A DNA stretch of 64,000 nt from Flagellimonas oceani (lineage in GTDB: Bacteria > Bacteroidota > Bacteroidia > Flavobacteriales > Flavobacteriaceae). Below are positions 19,739 to 30,800 of this stretch, piece after piece. The translations under genes and the position numbers were made by a program. The notes beneath the pieces are model-generated. The model was not told where the DNA came from. It searched no databases and saw nothing but the letters and a program-made list of their open reading frames with translations. The DNA lies in assembly GCF_011068285.1 (NCBI RefSeq), contig NZ_CP049616.1:1902501-1966500 (forward strand), given 5' to 3'. Each line of letters begins with the position of its first letter. The first letter of the stretch is position 1.

Positions 19739-21110
19739 CTTTTTCCGCAAATTCCCGGAGCGCATCGAGAGCATACTCCTTTTGGTCGCCGGTTTTCATG
19801 TTCTTGACCACAAATTTGCCATCCGTCAACTCTTGCTCTCCCAAAAGAATCACATACGGAACTCCCCTCTTATCGGCATACTTGAACTGTTTCTGCACTT
19901 TTGTATCCGTAGGGTATAAATCGGCACGCAATCCTTGTTTTCGCAGTCCAGAGACCAATTTTAAGGCTGCCATTCCTTCTCGCTTTCCAAAATTCAGGCA
20001 AAGCACGTCCAAGGAGGAATCCAAACTATCCGGGAACAGGTTCAATTCTTCCAAAACCAGGTAAATACGGTCCAATCCGAAGGAAATACCGACCCCGCTC
20101 ACATCCTTGAGTCCAAAAATGCCGGTAAGATCATCATACCGACCGCCGCCACCAATGGAACCCATTTTTACCCCCTCGGGTGCAGCTACTTCAAAAATTG
20201 CGCCTGTGTAATAATTAAGACCACGGGCAAGGGTCACATCCAATTGAAGTCTTGCCGATTGGAGTCCGACCATATCCACCGTGGAAATAATCTCTTCCAA
20301 TTCGGAAACTCCCAACATTCCCACTTCGGAGTCGGCAAGAATGGTTTTTAGCTTTTCCAACTGCTCGGAAGCGGTTCCTACCATATCAAACAAAGGCTGG
20401 GCTTTGGCTATGGCTGCTTCGGAAATGCCTTTTTCCATCATTTCAGCCTTGACCTTCTCCTCTCCTATCTTGTCCAATTTGTCCAGAGCGACGGTAAAAT
20501 CGACCAACAAATGTTTGGCCCCAATCACTTCGGCAATTCCTGAAAGTACTTTTCGGTTATTGATTTTGATGGTGGCGCCTGTCAGGCCCAAATCGGTAAA
20601 AACGGCATCGTACAATTGTACAAATTCCACTTCTTGAAGCAAGGAATCCGCTCCCACCACATCGGCATCGCATTGGTAAAACTCGCGAAAACGCCCTTTT
20701 TGGGGACGGTCGGCACGCCATACGGGCTGAATTTGATACCGTTTGAACGGAAAATCAATCTCGTTCTGGTGCATCACCACATAACGGGCGAAAGGTACTG
20801 TAAGGTCGTAGCGCAACGCCTTTTCGGAGATTTTAGGGGTCAGCGAAGCAGAATTTTTAGAGCTGTAGGTCACATCATCCACTTTGGAAATAAAATCCCC
20901 TGAATTCAAAATTTTAAAAATCAAGCGGTCGCCTTCATCCCCATATTTGCCCATCAAGGTCTCGGAATTCTCGAAAGATGGCGTCTCTATCGGTTGGAAA
21001 CCATAGGTTTCAAAGTGTTTTTTAATGGTTTGGATGATATAGTTGCGCTTGGCCACCTCTGCCGGTGAAAAATCGCGGGTTCCTTTAGCTATGGATGGTT
21101 TTTGTGCCAT
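19722..21110 (-). CDS. hisS: Histidyl-tRNA synthetase
   Basis: A 462-residue class II aminoacyl-tRNA synthetase charging tRNA-His. Motif 2 region RYDLTVPFARYV and FKRYQIQPVWRADRPQKGR, the histidine motif ARGLNYYTGAIFEV and motif 3 GSIGGGGRYDDL...GVGISFGLDR are present. The anticodon-binding domain occupies roughly residues 365-462. Length is normal. It is convergent with, and overlaps, the NUDIX gene by 17 bases. Confidence 0.98.
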   Translation of the reverse strand: MAQKPSIAKGTRDFSPAEVAKRNYIIQTIKKHFETYGFQPIETPSFENSETLMGKYGDEGDRLIFKILNSGDFISKVDDVTYSSKNSASLTPKISEKALRYDLTVPFARYVVMHQNEIDFPFKRYQIQPVWRADRPQKGRFREFYQCDADVVGADSLLQEVEFVQLYDAVFTDLGLTGATIKINNRKVLSGIAEVIGAKHLLVDFTVALDKLDKIGEEKVKAEMMEKGISEAAIAKAQPLFDMVGTASEQLEKLKTILADSEVGMLGVSELEEIISTVDMVGLQSARLQLDVTLARGLNYYTGAIFEVAAPEGVKMGSIGGGGRYDDLTGIFGLKDVSGVGISFGLDRIYLVLEELNLFPDSLDSSLDVLCLNFGKREGMAALKLVSGLRKQGLRADLYPTDTKVQKQFKYADKRGVPYVILLGEQELTDGKFVVKNMKTGDQKEYALDALREFAEKVTSDF

Positions 21111-21201
21111 GTGGTATTAAAATTCCTATGTAAATATACAGTTTTGATTAAAGGGTCAAGGTCAAATGAGTAAAGGCTTAACCAGATTCTTCTTTTGATA
21201 G

Positions 21202-21221
21202 GTTCTCGACTGCGCTCGAAC
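21202..21221. repeat. Short palindromic intergenic element
   Basis: GTTCTCGACTGCGCTCGAAC is an imperfect 20-bp palindrome in the 178-base gap between hisS and the DUF6495 gene. Elements of this look recur between genes in flavobacterial genomes (from memory). A second near-palindrome (GACATCTGATGTC) lies at about 21265-21277. Nothing else is seen in this gap. Confidence 0.4.
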
Positions 21222-21288
21222 GGACAAGCAGGTTTATTCTTTCTTGAACCCAATATTTGAAGTCTGACATCTGATGTCCGAGATCTGA

Positions 21289-21759
21289 TTATTCCACAAT
21301 CTGTTCAAACCATTGATACAGCTCACCTTTGGTGATAACGGCCCCTTGCTTGATGATTTCGAACTTGTCCACATTTTTATCCTCACCATACGCCTTGGAA
21401 GCCGTAAGGTATTCTACAAAATCGGACTGGTAATTACGTTTGAACCAGCCAAAACCAACCTCGGTCCTTAGGTCAATTTCCGGGTTTAGGATTTTAACGG
21501 AAAGCAACTTCATTTCCTTATCCGTTAAATGGAACAGGTGCATATGCCTTTCGGAAACATTTTCAAGATACTCCACCTTGTTCAGGACACCTTCCCATAT
21601 CAAATCGCTAAAAACATCGATTTCCTCCTCGGCCAACTCTGGTTTTTCCTTTTTAAGGGTATCCCACTCCTCCGCAGTAATGGACTGGGTGGCCAAAAAG
21701 TTGATGAATTCCGGATGGAGCTCCTCTAATTGCTCCTTTGTCAGTCGTCTGTACTTCAT
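21289..21759 (-). CDS. DUF6495 family protein
   Basis: A 156-residue acidic cytoplasmic protein starting MKYRRLTKEQLEELHPEF, characteristic of a small flavobacterial family I recall as DUF6495. It is predicted mostly helical, with no signal peptide and no catalytic motif. The first 20 codons are repeated as a decayed fragment at 39079-39137 in the same orientation, 17.3 kb away on the far side of the toxin cluster. This marks the gene as a likely junction of a past insertion or duplication. The function is unknown. Confidence 0.75.
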   Translation of the reverse strand: MKYRRLTKEQLEELHPEFINFLATQSITAEEWDTLKKEKPELAEEEIDVFSDLIWEGVLNKVEYLENVSERHMHLFHLTDKEMKLLSVKILNPEIDLRTEVGFGWFKRNYQSDFVEYLTASKAYGEDKNVDKFEIIKQGAVITKGELYQWFEQIVE

Positions 21760-21868
21760 GCTGCAAAAATATAAAAGGTAAGTCAGAACCCCTTCGTTTT
21801 TAGGCCAAGAAAACCGTCAAATCCATTGATCAGAGGTATTCGCTTTAAGTTTACCTTAACCTTGAATG

Positions 21869-21900
21869 TTTGGCAAGCCTCTTTAAATATTGTAGTTTCG
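21869..21900 (+). promoter_or_regulatory. Predicted promoter of the DUF4168 gene (-33 and -7)
   Basis: TTTG at 21869-21872 and TAGTTTCG at 21893-21900 are separated by 20 bases. This is the Bacteroidota spacing with one mismatch in the -7 box, and it lies 30 bases upstream of the ATG. Confidence 0.55.
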
Positions 21901-21930
21901 GAAATTAACATGTATTAAAAAGAAGATAAA

Positions 21931-22395
21931 ATGACATTTTTGAAATCAATGAAAACGTTCATGGTCTGTATGGCAACCATTGGCGCGGCAGCTTTTTCCC
22001 AAATAAACGCCCAAGAGCAGGTAGAGGTCAGCGATACAGAACTGAACAAGATAGCTTCCGCTTTCCAAGACATCCAAAAAGTGAATATGGAAGCGCAGCA
22101 AAAAGTAATGAAAACCGTTGAGGAAAGTGGTTTTGAGGCCAACCGATTCAACGAAATGTACCAAGCTGCCGCTTCTCCCGAAAAAACGGTAGATGCCAGT
22201 GACGAGGAAAAGGAACGATTTGGCAAATTAATGAACGAGATACAGCAGATGCAGGTAGGCTTCACCCAGCAAATCGAAGAAATTATCAGCAATGAGGGTC
22301 TGAGTATGGAAAGGTACCAAACCATTGCCATGGCATTGCAAAGCGATACGGAACTACAGGGGCGGTTAAAAGCGGCTTTGGAACAACAGCAGTAA
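21931..22395 (+). CDS. DUF4168 family exported protein
   Basis: A 154-residue protein with a signal peptide (cleavage near INA-QEQ, about residue 27). The rest is helical and rich in Gln and Glu, with the DUF4168 pattern VSDTELNKIASAFQDIQKVN...ISNEGLSMERYQTIAMALQSD. Known only as a conserved periplasmic domain found in cyanobacteria and Bacteroidota. It lies between the DUF6495 gene and the large-protein cluster, on the opposite strand to both. A bidirectional terminator follows. Confidence 0.78.
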   Translation: MTFLKSMKTFMVCMATIGAAAFSQINAQEQVEVSDTELNKIASAFQDIQKVNMEAQQKVMKTVEESGFEANRFNEMYQAAASPEKTVDASDEEKERFGKLMNEIQQMQVGFTQQIEEIISNEGLSMERYQTIAMALQSDTELQGRLKAALEQQQ

Positions 22396-22417
22396 CTCAG
22401 CTTTTAAATGATTTTAT

Positions 22418-22450
22418 AAAAAAACCCGAGCAAATTGCCCGGGGTTTTTT
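22418..22450. terminator. Bidirectional terminator between the DUF4168 gene and the SprB-repeat gene
   Basis: AAAAAAACCCG / CGGGGTTTTTT arms with an inner GCAA/TTGC pairing. It can end both the plus-strand DUF4168 transcript and the long minus-strand operon. Its sequence is nearly the same as the terminator at 42528-42558. Confidence 0.85.
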
Positions 22451-22463
22451 ATTCTAAGCCGTT

Positions 22464-25400
22464 TTAGTTAAGTATCAACTTTTGAATTGAAATACCGAAC
22501 TGAGTCTCCAAAACAACTACATACAAACCTGATGGCAAACCTGATATATCCATTGGTATATCATACGTTTCGCTGCCAAATGCTTGTTCCTGACGGATAA
22601 GATTATTGCTGGCCAAACCAAATATTTTTAAACTGATATTGCTAGGGGCACCTAACTGTACCCCCACATTGAAGTTCCCCGTTGTTGGATTGGGATAAAG
22701 AATAAAGTGTTGTATTTTTTTACCTGTGTCGTTTTCCTGTACCTCTTCAGATATTCCATCGCTCTCCAAAACGAGTATTTTTTTCGTTTCTGTTGACAGG
22801 CAATCTCCGCGGTACGCCAAAACACCCACTTCATATTCGCCAGGTTGATTAAAGACCATTTCCAATTCGTCTGAATTTTTGCTCAATACAATGGCCTCCT
22901 CCGGAACCACCCACTCCAACGTGTCGGGAATTGGATAGCTAAGGTCTACCGCCAAAACGGTTTCGCCTGTCAATACTTGTGTGGACAATGCAAATTCCGC
23001 ATTGGTTTGGTCGGGTTGCCCAAGTATAACCGAGGTTTGATATTCACATTGATTGGCATCCCGTACGATAACCTCATATACTCCCGACTCCAATTCGTCA
23101 AAAATTGGCTGTTCTTGAAAACTTAGACCTGAATTGTTCGAGTATTGGTATGGGGCTACACCACCCGAAGCGATGATTTGGATTTCACCTTCATTTCCCA
23201 AGAAACATTCGGTAAGATTGGGCATTGCTGTCGCCGTTAATTCTGCGACTGGTTCATGAATTACAACCACTTCGGTCACTGTTGGAACAATGGAGTTGTC
23301 GGAAGCAGACAATATGTATGTGCCGCTGGAAAGTCCTGAGATGGTTTTTTGGTCGGGCGCTGAAAAACTGATATCACCTTGTTTTTTCCATGTGTAGGCA
23401 AAAGGGGGGATTCCTGTTACCTCAGCAGTGATCGAACCTGTAAATGAGCCTTTACAGCTTACATCCATTGTATTCAATTGAATGATGGCCAAGGGGTCCG
23501 GTTCGTTGATCTCTATGGGGACATCGAGTGTGGCTTGGCATCCTTTTGCATCTAACACGATTACCTGATAAGTCCCTGCTTCCAAACCTACCAAATTCGT
23601 TTCTGAGGATTCGACCGTGGGTTGGTAAGGTTGGTCGTCCTTGGTCCAACTAAAGATATATGGAGGCTGTCCGTTTTCCAATAAAACCTCAAAGCTTCCA
23701 TCACTTTCCCCATTTAAACTAACAGGTGTCTGGGAAATATTTTCAACGGTAAAAAAGCCTTCGGGTTCTTCGATGACGATGGGTTCGTTGTCATTGGTAA
23801 CCTGACATTCCCCGTCCGAAACGAAATAAATATACTCTCCGGCTTCCAAATTTGTTCGTACGGAGCTATCTTCTTGTGTGTCCAACCAGCCAATGGTATA
23901 GGGGCCTCCGGTGCCTCCTGAAACATCAAGTTCGATGGCTCCTGTGGCCTCATCTTTGCAAAGCACATTGGTGGTGTTGACCTCAACGGTAAGCAAGGGA
24001 TTGGCGTAATCAAATTGATATATTTCCTGGGCTATATTTTCACCGGTATCCGTTACCGTAACAGTATATTCGCCCTGCCCCACATGTATGGATTGCGTGG
24101 TTTCCCCTGTGGACCATTCATAAGAATAAGAGTTTGTCCCCCCTACTCCCTGTGCTTTAAGGGTTCCCTGGTCTCCTTCACAGGTTATCCCGATAGTTTC
24201 GGTTATTTCAACGGTCAATGGGTCCAACTCTATAATCTCAAATGGTGGTTCCACTTCAGTTGAGCATCCTGTATCAGCATCTTCAATGGTCAGAACGTAG
24301 CTTCCTGATTCCAATTGACTTAAATTGTAGGGATTTTGTGGTTGGAATTCAACACCATCCTTTTCCCAGTGGAGAAGATAATTTCCACTACCCCCGATAA
24401 TGTTTTGAATTACGATGGATCCTGTGGGCAGGAAATTTGGGTATGTGCCCGGTTGTGTTTGCAGATGGGAATCGAGTTGGGGACTTGCGTTATCTGCATC
24501 AACCATAAATACTTGGGACTCATAATTACAATTGTGGCTATCGGTCAAGGTTAAGCTATATGTCCCTTCCGGTAGGTTGACCAAATGGGTGTCGGTGGAA
24601 CCTTGGGGCAAGACGAAATCATTTTCGTCTCTTTTCCAATTAAACGTATAGGGTGGGGAGCCTCCCGAAGGTGTTATGGTAATTTCGCCATCGTTACCGC
24701 CTTGGCAGGTAGCATTAATAATGTCGTCTAGTTCAATATTGAAGAGATCGGGTTCTCCGATAGTTACTGGCTCTTGCCCTCCAACGATAAAGTTGTTGCC
24801 CACTTTAACATTCCAATGCATTGTATAATCTCCTGCCCCTAGCTCATTACTTGTGTAATTTAATATATTCCCCTCAAAATCAGACTTGAGAAGTGGAGGT
24901 GACATATGTTTTTCCGCATCCCCTATCTTAAATACCAAAACCATTGACTCATCATCTTTTAAAGGGCTATCAAAAGTCGCAATTATTCCTCCATCCTCCC
25001 CTCCTGGACAAGTCACATCTTCTCCAACCAAATTGTTCTGGACATCTGGGTCTAAAACGGGGACGCAAGGGTTAATATCTATATTCAATAAACTTGAAAC
25101 AGTTCCCTCTTCGTTGTGGTATACTTTTAAATACACCACTTCACCTTCTTGGACTCCATCTATCTCTGAGGGTTTGAACATATATGGGTTGGAATGCTTT
25201 CCATAAGGCAAGAGCACTTGTTCATTATTGTTAATAATTATGGATAAGGAATAATTGGTATAACATCCATTGTTGATATTTGCAATTCGAATGGGCTGAG
25301 ATTCGCAAAGACCCATTTCTGTTAAATCATTTATATTCTTTAAATTAACAATTTTATATACATTAAAATATTCAACATCAAACTCAGGAGTTGCCTGACC

Positions 25401-25766
25401 ATAACCCCAACCATTATTTATACATCCTAAAAAGGTATATTCATTTTCTGAATAAGCTAAAGGGCAAGAGGGGTTTGGATCCCCATTTGCAAGTTTTTTT
25501 CTTACATACCCATATTCATTTCCACTTGTGACTATCTTATCAATGGATTTATTATGAACGTCTGTTCTATTAACCCAGAACAGTTGATATGCTGTATTCA
25601 AGTTATCTTCATTGAAATTTTCTAAATCCATATATATACCATAACTCCTAGGTGAGCATTTTCCATTATCCGTGCCTACAAATTCAACCTTATATTTATT
25701 TTGGGCAATTGTGAAAAACGGAGTGAAAGCAAAAACCAATAACAGAAACCAAATTGTATTCTTCAT
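22464..25766 (-). CDS. Large secreted SprB-repeat protein with T9SS type A sorting domain
   Basis: An 1100-residue protein with a signal peptide (residues 1-21, ending TIAQ). Residues about 22-240 form a unique cysteine-containing N-terminal region coded by very AT-rich DNA. Residues about 240-960 hold repeated Ig-like modules of about 80-90 residues with the SprB-repeat pattern C-x-G-x-x-G-x-I...SGGxxPYxYxW (e.g. ATCQGGNDGEI, DVSCKGSFTGSI). The last 80 residues (LYPNPTTGNFNV...SGLYVVVLE) are a type A T9SS sorting domain. Inference: it is exported by T9SS and surface-displayed or released, as an adhesin or accessory of the cluster. It is the last gene of the operon, 4 bases after the fibronectin-III gene. 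Confidence 0.85.
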   Translation of the reverse strand: MKNTIWFLLLVFAFTPFFTIAQNKYKVEFVGTDNGKCSPRSYGIYMDLENFNEDNLNTAYQLFWVNRTDVHNKSIDKIVTSGNEYGYVRKKLANGDPNPSCPLAYSENEYTFLGCINNGWGYGQATPEFDVEYFNVYKIVNLKNINDLTEMGLCESQPIRIANINNGCYTNYSLSIIINNNEQVLLPYGKHSNPYMFKPSEIDGVQEGEVVYLKVYHNEEGTVSSLLNIDINPCVPVLDPDVQNNLVGEDVTCPGGEDGGIIATFDSPLKDDESMVLVFKIGDAEKHMSPPLLKSDFEGNILNYTSNELGAGDYTMHWNVKVGNNFIVGGQEPVTIGEPDLFNIELDDIINATCQGGNDGEITITPSGGSPPYTFNWKRDENDFVLPQGSTDTHLVNLPEGTYSLTLTDSHNCNYESQVFMVDADNASPQLDSHLQTQPGTYPNFLPTGSIVIQNIIGGSGNYLLHWEKDGVEFQPQNPYNLSQLESGSYVLTIEDADTGCSTEVEPPFEIIELDPLTVEITETIGITCEGDQGTLKAQGVGGTNSYSYEWSTGETTQSIHVGQGEYTVTVTDTGENIAQEIYQFDYANPLLTVEVNTTNVLCKDEATGAIELDVSGGTGGPYTIGWLDTQEDSSVRTNLEAGEYIYFVSDGECQVTNDNEPIVIEEPEGFFTVENISQTPVSLNGESDGSFEVLLENGQPPYIFSWTKDDQPYQPTVESSETNLVGLEAGTYQVIVLDAKGCQATLDVPIEINEPDPLAIIQLNTMDVSCKGSFTGSITAEVTGIPPFAYTWKKQGDISFSAPDQKTISGLSSGTYILSASDNSIVPTVTEVVVIHEPVAELTATAMPNLTECFLGNEGEIQIIASGGVAPYQYSNNSGLSFQEQPIFDELESGVYEVIVRDANQCEYQTSVILGQPDQTNAEFALSTQVLTGETVLAVDLSYPIPDTLEWVVPEEAIVLSKNSDELEMVFNQPGEYEVGVLAYRGDCLSTETKKILVLESDGISEEVQENDTGKKIQHFILYPNPTTGNFNVGVQLGAPSNISLKIFGLASNNLIRQEQAFGSETYDIPMDISGLPSGLYVVVLETQFGISIQKLILN

Positions 25767-25770
25767 TATT

Positions 25771-27858
25771 CTAATATTTTATGTCAATTTCCTCCCACTG
25801 GCTTGTGCTGCCATCAGTAAAAACCGCTTTTATGCCATATCCATAATTGGAATTTGGGATAAGGTTTGTGTCCAAAAATTGGCCCGTGGACGGTTCAAAA
25901 ATTTTGTATAAACTGTAAGCTCCTTCATTCTCCTTTTTGAACAATTGTATTTCCAGTACGTTAGGTTGATTATAGCGCCATGTCAAGGTAACATGCTTGC
26001 TTTCCCGGTCCACCATGGCATAAAATCCCTTAATGTTCGGCTTTAACAACGCTTGCGGCGTTGTAATGGTTACCACAGGAGATGGTTTGCTTTCCAGTCC
26101 AGCAGTGTTCATCGACGTTATGGTGTAGCTGTATCTGGTATTGGGTCCGATCTTGACATCCTTGAATGTCGTCAAGGACAGATCCTTGGTTTCAAAAATA
26201 TTTTCCCATAAACCATTGGTCAACGAAGGGTCTCTTCTATAAATAATTTGCTTAGCGAGTCTATCCGAAGAACTTCTTGTCCATCTTAACAGAACGGTAT
26301 CCCCCAAGAGTTCATATTCCGTAAAAACAGGGCTTGTCGGTGGCACACGACTGGGACGTTCCAGTACCAAAGTATCCGAGGGTTGGGATTCGTTATAACG
26401 TAAATCCGAGGCGATGACTTGATAATATACCTTGTTGGTAAAGCTTTTTATGTTGATGGTATCCTTAAAATTAGTTTCAAAAATCTCTCTTTTGGTCAAT
26501 CGGGTGAATTCTTGGTTGTCGCGGTCGGCTCGAAGTACCGTGTACCCCTTTAAATCCATTTCGGTATTGGGGTGCCAAGATAATTGCACCACCCCGAGCG
26601 TATCCATTGTACCCTGAAGTCCAACAGGCTTATCGGGGGGAATGGAATCCACAGGCTGAATCATGGCGGGCGAAGAGTCTTGATGATCTCCAGCTATTCC
26701 GTGTGCCCTGACCTTAAAATAATTGATGGTTTCCAGTCCATTGTATTGAAAGCTTCTTATTTGCTTGTCCAGCGCCGTGGCCACTTCCTTGTAGGGACCT
26801 ATGGCCTTGGACGCTCGAAGCACATCAAAATTTGTCAGCTTCCATGCCTCATCTTTTGGAAAATCCCATTGCAGCCCGACTTCTTTTTCTGAAAGAATTT
26901 TGTTTTTAGTGAATTGGGGCACTGCCAACAGTTCTTTAAAAGCAATAATGGATGTGGTATCGGAAGGTGGCCCCACTTCATCAAAAAAAGTTCTTCCCCT
27001 TACACGATACCAGTACTTTTTTCCATATTCCGGAATACTATCCGTAAACGATATTCCCGATACATCGGTAACGGCCAATTTGGTAATGGGCACATCGTTT
27101 ATCTTCTTAAATGTTGTGCCATCCTCCGATTTTTCCAGGTCATAGGTGGTATAAAAATCCAGTAATCCATCGTATTCCCAAATCAGTACAAAGGCATTGT
27201 TGTAATAATACCCTGCAAAATCATAAGGCTTGGGTAAGCTGAATTGCGCTGTAGGCGCTATTAAAATTCCGTATTCATCAATTTTTAGGATTTCTGGAGG
27301 AGTTGCCGGTCTTATATTGTACAAATATCTTTCCCCTTGTTTCACGTCATTGTCCATATAACCAAGACCTGCATATTGTGCCGCAACAAAATCTTGATCA
27401 ATGGCAAACATGGAAAACCCAAAACGCTGTTCCAACTCACCACTTTCGTTCACCACCCTCATGAATAAGCTTTCATTCTCATCATTTACCGAAAAACTTT
27501 CCCCATAAATTGCTTGGGCCGCTACTGCGGCCATATCATTATCTTTGATAAGGGATTCCCACTCCGATAATGGTTTGGGCTTAACGGGTCTACCTGACAA
27601 CAGTATTTTTTCTGGTTGTTCCAAAGGACTGCCATCCCTGAAAATGGTTACTCTTTCCACATGGTACCCATATTCATTTCCATACTTCCAGGCCCATTTG
27701 TCGTTAACAGCCCAACGTAGATATATAGCTTCCTTTTTGGCGAAACCTTTTACAACTATTTTGGGAGCTTGTATGGTATCCAAAGTTTCGTCCTGGGTCC
27801 ATCCAAAAAAAACGAAGAGAATAAAAAACCAGAATCCGTATGCTCTTTTTTTATCCAT
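25771..27858 (-). CDS. Exported fibronectin type III protein
   Basis: A 695-residue protein with a signal peptide (residues about 5-21, FWFFILFVFFGWTQ). It contains at least four fibronectin-III-like modules, seen as repeats of the type VQLSWHPNTEMDLKGYTVLR, VLLRWTRSSS and KYWYRVRG, spread over about residues 215-690. The N-terminal 200 residues resemble no family I can name. There is no T9SS tail. It lies between the 1612-residue protein gene (5-base gap) and the SprB-repeat gene (4-base gap), so the three are one transcript and probably act together on the cell surface or in the periplasm. Confidence 0.75.
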   Translation of the reverse strand: MDKKRAYGFWFFILFVFFGWTQDETLDTIQAPKIVVKGFAKKEAIYLRWAVNDKWAWKYGNEYGYHVERVTIFRDGSPLEQPEKILLSGRPVKPKPLSEWESLIKDNDMAAVAAQAIYGESFSVNDENESLFMRVVNESGELEQRFGFSMFAIDQDFVAAQYAGLGYMDNDVKQGERYLYNIRPATPPEILKIDEYGILIAPTAQFSLPKPYDFAGYYYNNAFVLIWEYDGLLDFYTTYDLEKSEDGTTFKKINDVPITKLAVTDVSGISFTDSIPEYGKKYWYRVRGRTFFDEVGPPSDTTSIIAFKELLAVPQFTKNKILSEKEVGLQWDFPKDEAWKLTNFDVLRASKAIGPYKEVATALDKQIRSFQYNGLETINYFKVRAHGIAGDHQDSSPAMIQPVDSIPPDKPVGLQGTMDTLGVVQLSWHPNTEMDLKGYTVLRADRDNQEFTRLTKREIFETNFKDTINIKSFTNKVYYQVIASDLRYNESQPSDTLVLERPSRVPPTSPVFTEYELLGDTVLLRWTRSSSDRLAKQIIYRRDPSLTNGLWENIFETKDLSLTTFKDVKIGPNTRYSYTITSMNTAGLESKPSPVVTITTPQALLKPNIKGFYAMVDRESKHVTLTWRYNQPNVLEIQLFKKENEGAYSLYKIFEPSTGQFLDTNLIPNSNYGYGIKAVFTDGSTSQWEEIDIKY

Positions 27859-27863
27859 CTTTT

Positions 27864-30800
27864 TTAGAGCGAGTTTTTATAAATAATGGTTTGTGAATTT
27901 CCAGAACTTTTGTTCGGTAAAACATAACTAAATCGAACCCGATATTTTTCTTGTCTTATAAATGGAAACCTGCCCCACATGATGTGCTCGTATTTTTGAA
28001 GTTTGACCTGATTATTTACATCGTCCACCAAATACCGGTTGGATACTTGATATTGTAAATCCTTAAAATCGGAATAATAGGTAATGGGCAGATGCCAACG
28101 ATAAGGGAAATACGTATTTAAAAAGTTGTTTCCATCATCAGTTTGCTGGTAGTTCACATAATTAGAACTGATTTGAATCGATTTCTTTGGTGGAATACCC
28201 AAGACCGCTGTGTTCCTTTGCACCCTTAAATCTCCATCCAAAGGATACTCTGCATAGACCAAAGAATAAATGTCCTTTTTGTAATATTCATCATCCAAGA
28301 CTGCATCGAATTTTATCAAAGCTGTGTTTTGAGTATAGACAGTTCCCACAAGTTCTTCGATACTGAAAGGCTCATACTCCTCCATGATCAACGACATTCT
28401 AGCCACATTGGATATGGCGTCTGAATCTTGGTAGCCATCCAGATAGGTAATGGTATTTTTGACCTTCATTGCATTCATTTTTTCCTTGAACGTATCATGG
28501 CGGCTTGTTGTAAATGAAAAGTTCAATCGGGAAATAAAAGCCCCGCTTTTAGCGCTGCCAACTATACTATTGGTCGAGATTTCCAAATCCTCCGAAACTT
28601 GGCTGAATTCCTCTTGCGTCATTACCAAGGATTCCTCCACATCACTCGGATTCAAAGTGATCAATGCATAGGTATAGGTTGTTTCATTCTTTAGGTTGGG
28701 GATTGAAAAATTCAGTCGTTTTTGGGAAGCTATATATTGAAAATCAGCTTTGATCTTGTTCCCCGATTCATCCAAAAAGTATAATTCATCCTTGTACCCA
28801 TTCCCAAAAAGATATTCTTGTCCGGAATGCAATTGAACGTAGCCCTGATTGCTCTCCTTGGGCAACATATATTTCTGGTCCACAACAGGATACATGTATT
28901 TTATATTTTTTCTTGGAATATAGGTTGGCGCGGTACCTGTGGTAAAGGTGACTTCTTTTTCCTCGATTATGGGTTTTCCATCCTCCCTTACCATTATCCA
29001 ACTGTTCCCTATTTTTTGCTGAAAACCAACTTTGACCTTCACATATATTTCTTCCTCAGGAGGAAGGATCTCGAATGATTTGAATACCAAAAGATCCTGT
29101 TCTTGATTAAACTCGTACGCTCCCTCGATGGGGTTTCCTTGGTTGGTAATGATAAAATCATCCAAATGTACCCTGTAGGTTTTCCACCCCTCATCATCCT
29201 GTATACGAAGTTCACTCTCCATTGGCGCATTAAAGGCCACTTGGACAGCATCGAAAACGTCGACATCCCTATAACCGTCACCTGGCATGACATCCGAAAT
29301 CATTACTATATCTTGAATTCCAGACTTGCCCACGATCTCACACTCTTCACCAATGGTCACTTTTAATCGGGTCCGAATACTTACTACCCCCAAAACCTTT
29401 ACATCGATGCCTGCATACCCTCTTATAAACCAAGGGTTGGGCAATTGGGCCTGTGCCAAAACGGCAAGTCCTGCTTTTAAAATCGGAACACGCTTACGCA
29501 TGCCGAACAACTTGACCTGTGCCCCAATTTCCCCTTGTAGATATGCATATAATTGACCGGTGGCGTACCATCCATCCATACCTAGCGGTCCAGATTTTCC
29601 CAAACAATGGGCATCGCCAAAATCACGGAGCATCAAATCAAAACCTACTCCTGCCCGTACACTGGCATAAACGATTCCCCAGTCAATTTCTTTGCCCACG
29701 GAGAAGGATGCGCCGAACGCATATCCTGCACCTTCCGTCAAATTTTGGTCGAAGTTTCGTCCAAATAGAAGTTCATCCCCTTTAAGATTTAGAATATCGA
29801 TGACATTTTGTGGCGGCCTTGCTGGGTCTGGAAGAATGGTTCCCGTCATAAAGTACAGGTCTACTTTTGCCGTAAGCGGGCCAATGGGAATGCCCTGCAA
29901 TCCAAAACGTTTGTAAGGCGTTCCCACATAAATGTACCAATCCTCTGGAGCATTGTAGAACTCCAAATAGCCTAAACGATTCTTTTCCCCTGCCCCCTTT
30001 ATAGGCCCGGCATTCAGGAAAACATCGAACATGCCCCAATAGGTACGGTTCTCAAAATCAAAATCTATAGCGACCTGGGCGGCAAAAAGTTCCTCTCCTG
30101 TAAGCACTTCGGGGAAAACATGATCTACAAAGTATTGAATGCCTTCACGGTCTATGGACAGCTCGTGGAAATTTGACAGCGATGCCTCTTTGTCGGATAC
30201 TTGTTGCTGCATATCACCAACCGAACCGAAGGGGTCTCTTGATTGCCCCCCTCCCTGTATCAAAGCAGCTGCCCCATAGAATCCCAATCTACTTAGCCCT
30301 CCTCCGTTGGTGGCCGAGTTAAAACTCATTTCTATAGCGACCAGCCCTGTAAAAGCCGCTCCTTTTTTCACCTCAAATGCTGCAAGGGCCTTAAATCCAA
30401 GACCAATATTTTCATCTGGAGCATAATATATTCCCGACATGGAGCCAGCAGCATCGTTTAGGCCAGATTTTCGCATGTGGTGGTACACCCCACCGCCAAT
30501 ATCATAGATCGTAAAATTTGGGTTGTCGGAGCCCGTTGGCCTTCCATGGGCATCCACATACCAATAGCGGTACTCCCCTGTATTTCCGAACAAGCCTTGT
30601 GCCCCTATTTCAATACCGAGACTTTCGGAATACAGATCCAGCTCTCCGGCAAAACCTTTTCCATAGACTGCATTCTCCCTAAAAAATGCCAATCGACCAC
30701 TGAATTCAAATCCTTTTCGGGTAACATCCACTTGTACCTCACTAACTTCGGTGGTATGGTATTTCCATTTTAAATAATCACCGTCCTCCAATTTGCCAAA

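Noticed and set aside
22464..25766. Repeated SprB modules considered as DNA-level tandem repeats or CRISPR-like
   Set aside because: Similarity is at the protein level only; units are long and diverged, with no short identical repeats and spacers. No CRISPR array is seen anywhere in the window.
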